A stretch of 46,043 nucleotides of DNA from Bacteroidota bacterium (GTDB lineage: Bacteria > Bacteroidota > Bacteroidia > B-17B0 > Aurantibacillaceae), in the NCBI GenBank assembly GCA_003153315.1, contig PLYA01000097.1, positions 1-46,043 on the forward strand, read 5' to 3'. Of this stretch, positions 17,277 to 25,731 are shown in pieces. Positions within the stretch are counted from its first letter, which is position 1; every line of letters begins with the position of its first letter. The notes under the pieces are model-generated. The model did not search any database. It was given only the letters and a program-made list of their open reading frames with translations, and was not told the DNA's origin. A program made the translations under genes and the position numbers.

Positions 17277-18146
17277 CTACCTCAATAACTTAGCCTTTAT
17301 GTTTTTTTTGGGTATAAAGCCCCAGTAGCGGGAGTCTATAGAATTATCAAAATTATCGCCAATAACAAAATAATAATCCTGCTTAATGGTATAGCTTGTA
17401 ATGGTATCTGTTGTATGATTAAGGATTTTATTGCCTAACACAGAATAATCTCCCCCTTCAAAATCATTCATAACGCGTTTATAGATTTTAAAAGTATTGG
17501 TATCCAGTTTTATTTCATCTCCCTTCTTAGGAATATATAAAGGCCCAAAAAAATCTTTGTTCCATTTTATAGTAGGATTATTTGGGAAAATAGTCTCATC
17601 ATATAATCCCGAATCTTCTCTGTTTTCCTTAATATTAATATGCTTGTTTTTTATTTCCTGAAACTGAGTAGTTGTAAGCATAACTATATAAGCGCAGCTA
17701 TCATCAATCAAATATTTTTCGGTAATGCATAAGCTGTCAAAAAGAGCAGTGTCTTTTTGCAGGTTTGTTTTAATTATATAGTTGTGCAGTAAGTCTTTGT
17801 TTATGTCTGCGGGGTTACCATTTATAAACACTTGTGATTGCCTGATAAGCAGGGTATCGCCAGGCAAGCCGACAATCTGTTTAAAGAATAATCCGTTTTG
17901 CAGAAATGTGTCTTTTTTATCCAAAGGAAGCAATACCTGAACAATGTCTTCTCTTTTTAGTTGCGATGACAAAAAAGTAACCGGACGAATAAACACTATC
18001 TGATTCAACTTTAGTTTTGGCGACATAGAAAGTGAATCAACCTTTGCTGCATCAATAATAAAAAGTTTGCAAAACAGAAAAAGAAAAACGCTTGTAACAA
18101 GGCATATTACAAGCGTTTTTAAAAGTGGGTTCTTTATTATTTGCAT
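17277..18146 (-). CDS. Signal peptidase I paralogue (short form)
   Basis: 289 aa, S26 family. It removes signal peptides from Sec-exported proteins at the outer face of the inner membrane. One N-terminal TM helix (about 11-31) precedes the catalytic part. The nucleophile is Ser40 in DSLSMSP, where typical enzymes have PSGSMEP; the general base is Lys89 in FFKQIVGLPGD; the late box is VIGDNFDNSIDSRYWGFIP. Catalytic residues are present, although the serine box lacks the usual Pro-Ser-Gly. A long insertion lies between the Lys box and the late box. Its start overlaps the stop of the longer signal peptidase by 1 nt (TAATG), so the two are co-translated. Confidence 0.88.
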   Translation of the reverse strand: MQIIKNPLLKTLVICLVTSVFLFLFCKLFIIDAAKVDSLSMSPKLKLNQIVFIRPVTFLSSQLKREDIVQVLLPLDKKDTFLQNGLFFKQIVGLPGDTLLIRQSQVFINGNPADINKDLLHNYIIKTNLQKDTALFDSLCITEKYLIDDSCAYIVMLTTTQFQEIKNKHINIKENREDSGLYDETIFPNNPTIKWNKDFFGPLYIPKKGDEIKLDTNTFKIYKRVMNDFEGGDYSVLGNKILNHTTDTITSYTIKQDYYFVIGDNFDNSIDSRYWGFIPKKNIKAKLLR

Positions 18147-19876
18147 TAACTCTTGGCTATATTTTTCTTAATCTTTCTCTTTTTATATTGACTATAGCTA
18201 ACCCAAATAACCACTATGCCTACAAAATATATAAAGTATGATTTAGAAATTCCCTCATCAGTTACATAGGTAAAGAAACGCTCCCAACGGTATTTTCCCT
18301 CTTTAGAATTTTTGAATAACGAGGATATAACTCCCTGTCCGGATATAGGATTCATTTTCACATCTTTCATACTAAACCAAATAAATAAGGGCGTTCCAAC
18401 CACATGGTCGTATGGCACAAAGCCCCAAGAGCGAGAATCGGCAGAATTATGACGGTTATCTCCCATCATAAAATAATAATCCTGTTTAAAGGTATAGGTT
18501 TCGGTTTCCTTATCGTTTATGAATATTTTTCCATTTTTAACTTCCAGTTTATTATTGTCATACACCTGAATAACCCTATCAAATAAGCAGATAGTAGAAG
18601 TATCTATTTTTATAGTTGCGCCCGCTTTAGGAAGAGTTATCGGACCAAAATTATCATTGTTCCAAGGATAGCGTGGATTGTGAGGAAAAATGTGCATATC
18701 GTATTGCCCCAAAGGAGTGTTCATTTTTGTAATAGAAATTACTCCCGGAATGTTTTGGACGCGTTGCATTATATCAACAGGCATGTTAAGCATATACTCC
18801 ATGGTATCCCCTTTTATGTCGCGCAGGTATGCTTCGCTTACATATATATCAAGTTTATCCAATAACCCGGCATTCGGAATAAATTGATCGGCATACGTAC
18901 CAAACAAAGCACCAATTGTTTTTACAAAATAAAAGTGCTGCGCATGTTTCGGAGTAGGGGCAAGCTTATCATTAATAAAAAGTTGTCCGTCTTTAACTTG
19001 CAGTTTATCTCCGGCAATAGCCACACAACGCTTTACATAAAACTCTCTTTTATCAACCGGACGGGCAACTATTTTACCAATAGGAGCATCGGCTCCTTCA
19101 GGTACAAAATTTGGGTTTTGCATGTTTTGATACCCATAGGTTCTTTCCAAATCATAATAGCTTCTGTTCTGCGCACCAATGGCAACAGTATCTCCATCAG
19201 GGTAATTAAAAACAACTATGTCGTTATTTTTAGGTTTGCCTAAGCCGGGTAAACGAAAGTAAGGAAGTTTAATCCACTCTAAATAGGCTTTAGTGCCTGT
19301 TGTAAAAGGCATGGTATGATGCGCAAAAGGAAATGCCAACGGTGTTTGAGGTACCTTGGCTCCATAACTAAATTTACTTACAAATAAGAAATCGCCAACC
19401 ATTAATGATTTCTCTAAGGAAGAGGTGGGTATGGTAAAAGCCTCTAAAAAGAAAGTACGTATTACCGATGCCGCAACCACAGCAAATACCAATGGATCAA
19501 CCCAGTTTTTTATAAATGAACTTTCTTTTCCTTTGATATCATCAACACCGGTAAGTTTAGTATTGTTATCAAAACCTATGTAAACAAAATACAGGTAAGG
19601 CACAAAAGAAGCCAGGAATAAATCGGATGATTTGCGCTTGCCGAAATAACGAGCTAAATTGAAACCCAATACGCCGTACATTAAAATATTTACACCCGGC
19701 ACAATCATTAAAACAAACCACCAGCGCGGCTTTTCAACAAGTTTAAAAGCTTCGTAATAATTATAAAAAGGCACAAAGGCTTTCCATGCAGCTATGTTTG
19801 CTTTTTCAAAGCATTTATATAAACCAACCCACGATAAAAGAATAAGAATTAAAAAAACCAAGTTGCCTATGTACAT
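18146..19876 (-). CDS. lepB: Signal peptidase I (long form)
   Basis: 576 aa, EC 3.4.21.89. About residues 1-115 form an extra N-terminal membrane domain with three or four helices (WKAFVPFYNYYEAFKLVEKPRWW), common in Bacteroidota LepB. The protease follows: TM at about 128-146, nucleophile Ser153 in FTIPTSSLEKSLMVGD, Lys282 in YVKRCVAIAGD, and the late box MMGDNRHNSADSRSWGFVP. About 150 residues are inserted between the Lys box and the late box. A C-terminal hydrophobic segment (about 547-563, SYFIYFVGIVVIWVSY) anchors the end. This is probably the main signal peptidase serving the many exported proteins here. The shorter paralogue follows directly. Confidence 0.92.
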   Translation of the reverse strand: MYIGNLVFLILILLSWVGLYKCFEKANIAAWKAFVPFYNYYEAFKLVEKPRWWFVLMIVPGVNILMYGVLGFNLARYFGKRKSSDLFLASFVPYLYFVYIGFDNNTKLTGVDDIKGKESSFIKNWVDPLVFAVVAASVIRTFFLEAFTIPTSSLEKSLMVGDFLFVSKFSYGAKVPQTPLAFPFAHHTMPFTTGTKAYLEWIKLPYFRLPGLGKPKNNDIVVFNYPDGDTVAIGAQNRSYYDLERTYGYQNMQNPNFVPEGADAPIGKIVARPVDKREFYVKRCVAIAGDKLQVKDGQLFINDKLAPTPKHAQHFYFVKTIGALFGTYADQFIPNAGLLDKLDIYVSEAYLRDIKGDTMEYMLNMPVDIMQRVQNIPGVISITKMNTPLGQYDMHIFPHNPRYPWNNDNFGPITLPKAGATIKIDTSTICLFDRVIQVYDNNKLEVKNGKIFINDKETETYTFKQDYYFMMGDNRHNSADSRSWGFVPYDHVVGTPLFIWFSMKDVKMNPISGQGVISSLFKNSKEGKYRWERFFTYVTDEGISKSYFIYFVGIVVIWVSYSQYKKRKIKKNIAKS

Positions 19877-20101
19877 AAATTAAGAGATTATTTTTTTACA
19901 AATATGACAATTATTACCTGATTAAATTTCAAAAATCATTTACATCTAAATAAAAGGTTATAAGTCCTAATTTCATTGGCTTTAAAGGGGTTATTGAATT
20001 CTGCTTGATTAGGTAAAATTAGGTGGAAAACATACGCCAATAAAGAAAATACCTTTCTAAAAAAGCATGGGAAACGCCTAAAAATATACAATCAAAAAAA
20101 G

Positions 20102-20650
20102 ATGTATACCTATTATGGCGACAGCACCCTGTTAGTAGAAAAGGATATTTATACTGCGGATGAATGGAATGCCTTAGGTGGAGAAATGCAAACACTCAAT
20201 CCTAACGAGTATGCCGATTTTATCCATTTATGCCGTAACTCCCTATACCTTGAACGACATTATTTACTACTTGAACAAAGCCCCGAAGATGAAAAAGAGG
20301 CAGAAGAAAAGGACAAATCAAAAGGGCTTTCAGAACCTTTAAGCGAAGTGAATATCCTACAAAGTTTTAAAAAGTTTAAAGGAAAACGAGTGCCTCATGA
20401 TAAAAAGACCTGTTTAAATCAAGAGCAAACTGCTTTACTGATGTATTACCTTCAACACGAAGGGGTATTTTTAAAGGATGAAAATCTTGATGATAAAACG
20501 ATGAGCGTAGCCTTTGAAATACTCACCGGATATAGTTTTAATACGCTTCGGCAAACGGTAGGTAAGTTTGCCAAGAGCCGAACCCCGGAAAATCTAAAAG
20601 AAATAGGCAAGTTGCTCACCCACCTGAAAGAAGCCGTAGAAAAGGGTTAG
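20102..20650 (+). CDS. Uncharacterised accessory protein, RteC-like C-terminal pattern
   Basis: 182 aa, no signal or TM. The N-terminal 65 residues are acidic and aromatic (MYTYYGDSTLLVEKDIYTADEW); a charged linker (SPEDEKEAEEKDKSK) follows. About 105-182 resembles the helical C-terminal domain of RteC-type regulators: LNQEQTALLMYYLQHEGVF..., a central AFEILTGYSFNTLRQTVGKF, then NLKEIGKLLTHLKEAVEKG. RteC proteins regulate mobile elements in this phylum, so a regulatory role is possible; the resemblance is one of pattern only. It is the first gene of the cassette ending at 23217. The 225 bp before it are AT-rich with no visible promoter consensus. Confidence 0.65.
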   Translation: MYTYYGDSTLLVEKDIYTADEWNALGGEMQTLNPNEYADFIHLCRNSLYLERHYLLLEQSPEDEKEAEEKDKSKGLSEPLSEVNILQSFKKFKGKRVPHDKKTCLNQEQTALLMYYLQHEGVFLKDENLDDKTMSVAFEILTGYSFNTLRQTVGKFAKSRTPENLKEIGKLLTHLKEAVEKG

Positions 20651-20695
20651 AGGAAAATAGCAATCCTTTTAGATACCCTTACACCCTTACAAGAG

Positions 20696-20707
20696 GGTTC
20701 ATGAACC
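20696..20707. promoter_or_regulatory. 12-bp palindrome upstream of the HTH gene
   Basis: GGTTCATGAACC is a perfect palindrome 57 bp before the ATG at 20765, just after a doubled CCCTTACA (about 20676-20691). It is a plausible operator for the HTH protein encoded next; inference only. Confidence 0.35.
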
Positions 20708-20764
20708 ATGTGCATGTGATACGTAAACCACACCTTTGCCTTATAAACCAAATAAAGCAAAGTT

Positions 20765-21094
20765 ATGGCACTATCCTTTTTAACCAATCTAAACGAAGAA
20801 GAATTTAAAAATTTTCTTAAAGAAGCCCTCTCTGAAATCATCGGAGAAGGTTTAACGCAAGTAAAAAACAACATCCCTGAAATACTGGATGTAAAACAAG
20901 CCGCCGAATATCTGCGGCTTAAAATCACCACCCTTTACGAAAAGACATCCGAGAAAACCATTCCCCATTTTAAAAAGGGCAATAAACTCTATTTTAAAAG
21001 GGATGAATTACAGGAATGGGTACTGGGAGGAAAAGTAAGCACTCATGAGGAGCTACAAAGCCAAGCAGCGAGTTATACCATGCGTAAAAAGTAA
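20765..21094 (+). CDS. Excisionase/MerR-type helix-turn-helix protein
   Basis: 109 aa. The N-terminal half is helical and acidic (LTNLNEEEFKNFLKEALSEIIGEGLTQ). About 38-88 is an HTH_17-type winged helix: ILDVKQAAEYLRLKITTLYEKTSEKTIPHFKKGNKLYFKRDELQEWV. This layout is typical of small DNA-binding proteins of integrative and mobilisable elements in Bacteroidota, where they act as excisionases or regulators. No integrase is visible nearby, so its partner is unknown. The last codons (TMRKK-stop) and following DNA are duplicated 75 bp downstream as a non-coding copy. Confidence 0.85.
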   Translation: MALSFLTNLNEEEFKNFLKEALSEIIGEGLTQVKNNIPEILDVKQAAEYLRLKITTLYEKTSEKTIPHFKKGNKLYFKRDELQEWVLGGKVSTHEELQSQAASYTMRKK

Positions 21095-21369
21095 AAAAAC
21101 AGGTAAAGTAATTGTTCATACAGATACCATACAAGGTAAATACTGAATCTTACCATACGCAAAAAGTAAAAAAACAAGTAAAAAAATGTTCATACAGGTA
21201 CTATACCAAACCATACACCTACCATACAAGGTCTATACAAGTTCCAAACAGGTTCATACAGGCTCATGTAGATTAAAAACAGACTTATACAGTCAATCAT
21301 ACCCGTATAATACACAAAGAACAGAAGCAGAAATTACAAATAAATCCTTAAAAACAAGTTAAAAACCAA
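21076..21369. repeat. CATACA-rich direct repeats and duplicated 3' end of the HTH gene
   Basis: A 53-bp segment (21076-21128) recurs imperfectly at 21151-21203; both copies contain GCAAAAAGTAAAAAAAC or the variant GTAAAAAGTAAAAAAAC and then TGTTCATACAG. The first copy covers the end of the HTH coding sequence; the second retains TIRKK-stop but no gene. Through 21300, CATACA variants (CCATACAAGGT, TTCATACAGG, TATACAAG) occur about nine times. The 275-bp gap 21095-21369 has no gene. Possible roles are iteron-like protein-binding sites or slippage debris. Confidence 0.75.
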
Positions 21370-21735
21370 ATGGCAGAAGAAGATAAAACGCTAAAAGAAG
21401 ACAAGACAGCCAAAGAAAGCAAAGAGATAAAGCCCGTATCCGATACAAAGGATGAGAATAAGGGTATGCCCGAATGGCTAACGCCTATCTTAAGTGCTTT
21501 AGGCGGCATGGGCGGCAGTTATATGCTTTTTATCAAACCCTTACAAGATCGCATGGATGCTTTGGCAAACCAAGTCAATGATTTACGGGGAGAAGTAAAA
21601 AAACTCCGGCATCAAAACAAAGAACTGGAGGAAGACTTGGGAGAAATTCAAGGGAATCAAAATAACCCTTTAAACGGTTATTTACCTGTCAGGAAAACAA
21701 TAGCTCAAGGTTCTTATGTAAAGAAACGTCTTTAA
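21370..21735 (+). CDS. Small membrane-anchored coiled-coil protein
   Basis: 121 aa. The N-terminal 35 residues are highly charged (MAEEDKTLKEDKTAKESKE). A short hydrophobic segment follows (about 36-57, WLTPILSALGGMGGSYMLFI), probably one membrane helix, and then a coiled coil (about 60-96, LQDRMDALANQVNDLRGEVKKLRHQNKELEEDL). The tail is basic (VRKTIAQGSYVKKRL). The layout resembles small phage or plasmid accessory proteins, but I do not recognise the family. It lies between the two blocks of iterated DNA motifs. Confidence 0.65.
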   Translation: MAEEDKTLKEDKTAKESKEIKPVSDTKDENKGMPEWLTPILSALGGMGGSYMLFIKPLQDRMDALANQVNDLRGEVKKLRHQNKELEEDLGEIQGNQNNPLNGYLPVRKTIAQGSYVKKRL

Positions 21736-21756
21736 GAAAGTAAAAGGGTAATTCAA

Positions 21757-21841
21757 ACAGTCAAGTGAAACGTAAAATCAAAACGTCAAACGGTAAAGTA
21801 AAAATCAAAGCGTAAAGTGAAAGGTAAAATGAAACGTAAAA
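21757..21841. repeat. Iterated CGTAAA/CGTCAA motifs
   Basis: In the 122-bp gap between two small genes, GTMAA-containing heptamers occur at about 21759, 21771, 21784, 21792, 21811, 21823 and 21835, often 12-13 bp apart, all in the same orientation. The same motif continues inside the coding sequence at 22162-23217 (22297, 22313, 22321, 22329, 22337, 22445 and others). It is iteron-like; the function is unproven. Confidence 0.7.
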
Positions 21842-21857
21842 TAACATCCCTATACAA

Positions 21858-22130
21858 ATGAATAATAATAAAAACAAGAACTACATTTCAGAAACCTATA
21901 CCATACCCGCCGACGTGATGGTAGAAATAGCACAAATTATCCTACAGGCAGATTTACCCCATGAAATAATTGCTGTAAAAGAGAACAAAGGACAAATTGT
22001 ATTCGCTATCAGCCATCAAAGTAATTTAAAGTATCATCAGGAAGCTGTTAAGAATATAGCCGATATACTAAAAGATTATCAGCACTTATGCGGCAATGAA
22101 ACGGAAACCTTAGACTGGCGGGAAAGTTAA
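21858..22130 (+). CDS. Uncharacterised small protein of the cassette
   Basis: 90 aa, probably cytosolic, with mixed alpha/beta character: TYTIPADVMVEIAQIILQADLPHEIIAVKENKGQIVFAISHQ reads as helix then two strands, and the C-terminal half is helical (KYHQEAVKNIADILKDYQHL). I do not recognise the family. The ATG at 21858 follows directly after the CGTAAA repeat block, and the next gene starts 31 bp after its stop. Confidence 0.65.
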   Translation: MNNNKNKNYISETYTIPADVMVEIAQIILQADLPHEIIAVKENKGQIVFAISHQSNLKYHQEAVKNIADILKDYQHLCGNETETLDWRES

Positions 22131-22161
22131 AAGTAAAAGAACAAAACGTAAAACAGCAGAT

Positions 22162-23217
22162 ATGATACAACATTGTTCCTATTGTGATAAACCCTTTACG
22201 GCTTTGCGAAAAGACAAGCAATACTGTTCGCATAGCTGTAAGCAAATGGCTTTTTTTAAACGTCAGGACAGTTCTATGGGCTTTACTTTAGCAAAACGTC
22301 AAATCCCTAAAACGTCAAACGGTCAAAACGTAAAGCCGTCAAGTAATACTTTACCGATTGATATAGAAAAACTACGGGAGGAATTATATGCTTTTGCCGA
22401 AACAGCTATTGAAAACAAACTAAAAGAGCTTATTCAAATACAAAACGTCAATAGAACTAATCAAGCTAATCAGCAAAATGTAAAGTCTGATTCTATTGCA
22501 ACAGAAACCAAAACCGTCAATAAGGAACACGAAACGTCAATAGAGAAAACGGTCAAACCGTCAAGTAACCCATCAAGTAAAATACTTGACGGCTCAGATA
22601 GGAAGGAAACGTCAATAAGTAAAACGATAAGCCCTACAATATTATTAGATGAGAAAGAAGAAGTTGTTTATGTTCCTATCAGATGTAAATGGATAGACAG
22701 GTTCTATGAACAAATTGAAGAAAGAGGAAATGATACTTGGCTTAAACTATTGCCCCCTGATAAAGAAAAAAAGATTGAATGGATAAGTATTCATTACCGT
22801 TGCTTATTAGAATGTATCTTAACTATATCCGATATAAAAGCTGTTGAATGGAATGATTTAGCAGAGGTTTGCAATGCCTTTATCTTTTTAACCGAAATAT
22901 CTTACTTCAAAGAACTACCGAATGACTATCCCTATATCTCTGAAATAGCTATTCTAAGAGATAAACTAAAACACTTCTGTTTGGAAACACAGGAACAAGA
23001 ATGGGTGCAGTTCAGATTAAAGTTTGATACTAAAATAGATTTGATGTTGCAACGCTATGAATTAGCCGCATCATTTTCTAAAATATCTTTTAATCAGTCG
23101 CAGTTGGATTTTAAAGAGGAACATGATAAACAAATTACTAAACTAAAAGAGGAACGGAAAGCTCAACAACCAACAGAAGAAAGACCTTGGCAGAAAAGGA
23201 GAAGGGAGTTAAAATGA
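22162..23217 (+). CDS. Zinc-ribbon protein with repeat-bearing linker
   Basis: 351 aa. The N terminus is a treble-clef/zinc-ribbon: C5-x2-C8 and C22-x3-C26 (HCSYCDKPFTALRKDKQYCSHSCKQMAFFKR), a type seen in Bacteroidota accessory-element proteins and likely to bind nucleic acid. About 45-165 is a low-complexity polar linker rich in Ser, Thr, Asn and Lys, whose DNA carries many CGTCAA/GGTCAA/CGTAAA motifs in different reading frames. About 170-340 is a helical domain with conserved-looking Trp residues (RCKWIDRFYEQIEERGNDTWLKLLPPDKEKKIEWI). The C terminus is basic (ERPWQKRRRELK). A replication or partition role is conceivable but not shown. Confidence 0.7.
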   Translation: MIQHCSYCDKPFTALRKDKQYCSHSCKQMAFFKRQDSSMGFTLAKRQIPKTSNGQNVKPSSNTLPIDIEKLREELYAFAETAIENKLKELIQIQNVNRTNQANQQNVKSDSIATETKTVNKEHETSIEKTVKPSSNPSSKILDGSDRKETSISKTISPTILLDEKEEVVYVPIRCKWIDRFYEQIEERGNDTWLKLLPPDKEKKIEWISIHYRCLLECILTISDIKAVEWNDLAEVCNAFIFLTEISYFKELPNDYPYISEIAILRDKLKHFCLETQEQEWVQFRLKFDTKIDLMLQRYELAASFSKISFNQSQLDFKEEHDKQITKLKEERKAQQPTEERPWQKRRRELK

Positions 23218-23259
23218 TAGGGTACTAATAAGATTACTGAGTTCGAACTTTTAGGACAC

Positions 23260-23281
23260 TCCCATTGTGGGAAATTTTTTT
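23260..23281 (+). terminator. Possible terminator after the zinc-ribbon gene
   Basis: TCCCA (23260-23264), loop TTG, TGGGA (23268-23272), then AA and seven T (23275-23281). The stem is only 5 bp, so it is weak. The rest of the 211-bp gap to 23428 is AT-rich and holds no gene that I can support. Confidence 0.45.
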
Positions 23282-23428
23282 GGTAGTATTTTGTCTGACA
23301 TATCAGTTGAGTTGATTGGCACTAAATTATTTTTCGTTAAAATTAATTATAGCTTGCTTGTATCAATAAAACATAATATTATGTTATCCTTTATTGCTTA
23401 AATTTACTTATATACTGTCACCTTACAT

Positions 23429-24814
23429 TTAATGCTGAACAATGATTTTTTTCATGTAGTTATTTTCTTTTGTGTTTACCTGTATAAAATAAACCCCATT
23501 AGTTAAGCTGCTTATATCAATCTCGTTTTCTTTGGTGCTTAGTATTTCTTTTCCTAATACATCAAATAGTTTAATCTCTCCTGTTTCTTTTGCTTCTACA
23601 TGAATTATATTATTGGCGGGATTTGGATGTATATTTATTTGTGTATTGCTATTACTAAATACCACTATTCCTGTTGCTGTTATAGCCGGAATATAAATGG
23701 TATCCGTAAAACTGCTACTATTACATGGATAATCATAATCCCATAGGGTAACAATATATTTTTCATCGGTAGCTAATGTAAATGATGGGGAACTCAAATT
23801 ACTCTGGGCAACAAGCGTACCTGTTGAATCATAGATATACCAAAAATAATTCATATTTGAAGGGACACTTGTTCCTGATGTGGTATTTGTAAAGTTGATT
23901 TGCCCATTAGTACCAATCGTGTACATATAATTTGCACTTAAACTATTTGGTATGTTTGAAATGGAAATAACTTGAGGTGGGGCATTACACGTATTAGTTC
24001 CCGATGATGTCATAGACACTTGGCACTGAATAGTATAAGAAGAGTTACAGGGAAATGTAACAATTATTGATGGCGTGAACACTGTGGTATCAGGTGCACC
24101 TATATATCCCCCAAATGTCCAATGGCTTGAATACCCCGGAAAATTATTTGTAAAAATTACTTGTCCATTTGGCATAATAATATAAGAAAAACTCGCATCA
24201 CAGGGTTGGCTGCCATAAGGATAACAGATATATCCAGTCCCACCATCAAAAACCTGTATGTTTTTTTGATAACTGCATACTAAATTAAATTGAGGGTCGC
24301 TGGTAGGGTCGGAATTGTTTAAAAAAGGGTCATTAATTGACCCAACACTTTCTATAGCCGTAAAACCAATATGCCCACTTGTATCACTTAGAAAAAACCT
24401 TCTTCTTTGCCCCACAAGTATAGTAACGGTATCTATAGTTCTAACAATAAGTTTTTTACCTGCTCCCCAACCATGTTGTGCATATAAGGTATCTCCCACA
24501 TTCAAACTAAAATCATACAGAATAACTTCTGTTGTGGCAATACTATCTAATATATATACTTTTTTATTTATGGTATCTTCTCGTATGAAAAAAGTAGAAT
24601 GATTGCCTGTATCAAATATTTTAGCATACGTTTTAGTATTGATCACGGTATCGTTAGTCTGATTATAAAAGAAATAATTTATTGGAATTCCAAAACCGGA
24701 ATTTACAGCTTCGCACCAACTGGAGTTATTTAAAAACTTATAATAGCCTTGTGCTTTGACATTAGAAGTAATTAAACATAGCAACAAGAAAAACAATAAG
24801 AATATTTTTTTCAT
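23429..24814 (-). CDS. Secreted protein with PKD-like domains and T9SS sorting domain
   Basis: 461 aa. The signal peptide is MKKIFLLFFLLLCLITSNVKAQ. About 25-185 is a beta-rich domain (YYKFLNNSSWCEAVNSGFGIPINYFFY...) whose form I have seen in secreted proteins of this phylum but cannot name. About 200-365 has two PKD-like units, each beginning with a Cys-Asp/Asn segment (CDASFSYIIMPNGQVIFTNNFPGYSSHWTFGG; SANYMYTIGTNGQINFTNTTSG). The C-terminal T9SS type A signal (INIHPNPANNIIHVEAKE ... KKIIVQH) closely resembles those of the next two genes upstream. It is the last gene of the four-gene operon, 9 nt after its neighbour. Confidence 0.88.
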   Translation of the reverse strand: MKKIFLLFFLLLCLITSNVKAQGYYKFLNNSSWCEAVNSGFGIPINYFFYNQTNDTVINTKTYAKIFDTGNHSTFFIREDTINKKVYILDSIATTEVILYDFSLNVGDTLYAQHGWGAGKKLIVRTIDTVTILVGQRRRFFLSDTSGHIGFTAIESVGSINDPFLNNSDPTSDPQFNLVCSYQKNIQVFDGGTGYICYPYGSQPCDASFSYIIMPNGQVIFTNNFPGYSSHWTFGGYIGAPDTTVFTPSIIVTFPCNSSYTIQCQVSMTSSGTNTCNAPPQVISISNIPNSLSANYMYTIGTNGQINFTNTTSGTSVPSNMNYFWYIYDSTGTLVAQSNLSSPSFTLATDEKYIVTLWDYDYPCNSSSFTDTIYIPAITATGIVVFSNSNTQINIHPNPANNIIHVEAKETGEIKLFDVLGKEILSTKENEIDISSLTNGVYFIQVNTKENNYMKKIIVQH

Positions 24815-24823
24815 GCTTCATAT

Positions 24824-25720
24824 TTAATGCTGAACAATAACTTTTTGTGTATAGTTATTTACGTGTATAAAATAAATTCCATCATTTAAATTACTAACGT
24901 CAATCTCTTTTTCTTTTGTGTTGAGTATTTCATTTCCCAACAAATCATATAGTTTAATTTCTGTTATTTGGTTTGCTTGAATAGTAATTTTATTATTCGC
25001 AGGGTTTGGATAAACCAAGATTTGAGAATTGAGGCCTGAGATTTGAGAGACCTTTGTAGTTTGGCCTTGTGAAGCATCCCATAGATAATTAGTAGGATAA
25101 TAACAAGTTGTACATAAACTTCCATATTGACAATAAGTATACGGAGGTGGAGGCATTCCAAAGCTTGTTGTATCAGTGCATCCAAAAGAATCTCTTACAG
25201 TAACACAAACTGTATATATGGTTGTAGAGGGTATTCCTGTTACTGTCCCCGACCCAGCAGGGGTAATTGTACCATAAGGATAAAGACCATAATATGTGTC
25301 GTTTGAATAGCTACCACTATAAGGGGGGATATTTTGATTATTCTGAAACGTAAAATACCATGTTGCTCCTGCAACATTTGAAGAATACGTTGGATAAATA
25401 GTCCAAAGAGCATTCATTGTATCAATATTTACGGTAAAAGTAACTGTTGGTATTTGATGTACAATTACTGGTACCGTATTTGTAGCTGTGCAACTTCCCG
25501 TAGTACCTGTTACTGAATAGGTAGTTGTAATACTTGGTGTAACAACAATAGCAGATGTATTTACTCCGCTTGGCATCCATGTATAAGAGGTAGCTCCGCT
25601 TGCTGTTAAAGTAGTTGTATTACCATAACAAACAACAGTATTTCCTGTTATACTCATAGGGCATTGCGCATTTATTTGTTTCATGCAAATCAAGAAAGCA
25701 ATGAGTAATATTTTTTTCAT
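24824..25720 (-). CDS. Secreted Ig-like-repeat protein with T9SS sorting domain
   Basis: 298 aa. The signal peptide is MKKILLIAFLICMKQINAQ. A single Ig-like unit (about 20-90: VVCYGNTTTLTASGATSYTWMPSG...TTTYSVTGTTGSC) is very like the six tandem units in the 2279-aa protein of the same operon. A second beta domain (about 95-195) and a Tyr/Cys-rich stretch (TYCQYGSLCTTCYYPTNYLW) follow. The end (ILVYPNPANNKITIQ ... YTQKVIVQH) is a T9SS type A signal. It lies 11 nt after the 401-aa gene and 9 nt before the 461-aa gene, so it is co-transcribed. The function is unknown. Confidence 0.88.
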   Translation of the reverse strand: MKKILLIAFLICMKQINAQCPMSITGNTVVCYGNTTTLTASGATSYTWMPSGVNTSAIVVTPSITTTYSVTGTTGSCTATNTVPVIVHQIPTVTFTVNIDTMNALWTIYPTYSSNVAGATWYFTFQNNQNIPPYSGSYSNDTYYGLYPYGTITPAGSGTVTGIPSTTIYTVCVTVRDSFGCTDTTSFGMPPPPYTYCQYGSLCTTCYYPTNYLWDASQGQTTKVSQISGLNSQILVYPNPANNKITIQANQITEIKLYDLLGNEILNTKEKEIDVSNLNDGIYFIHVNNYTQKVIVQH

Positions 25721-25731
25721 CCTGTTTAGTT

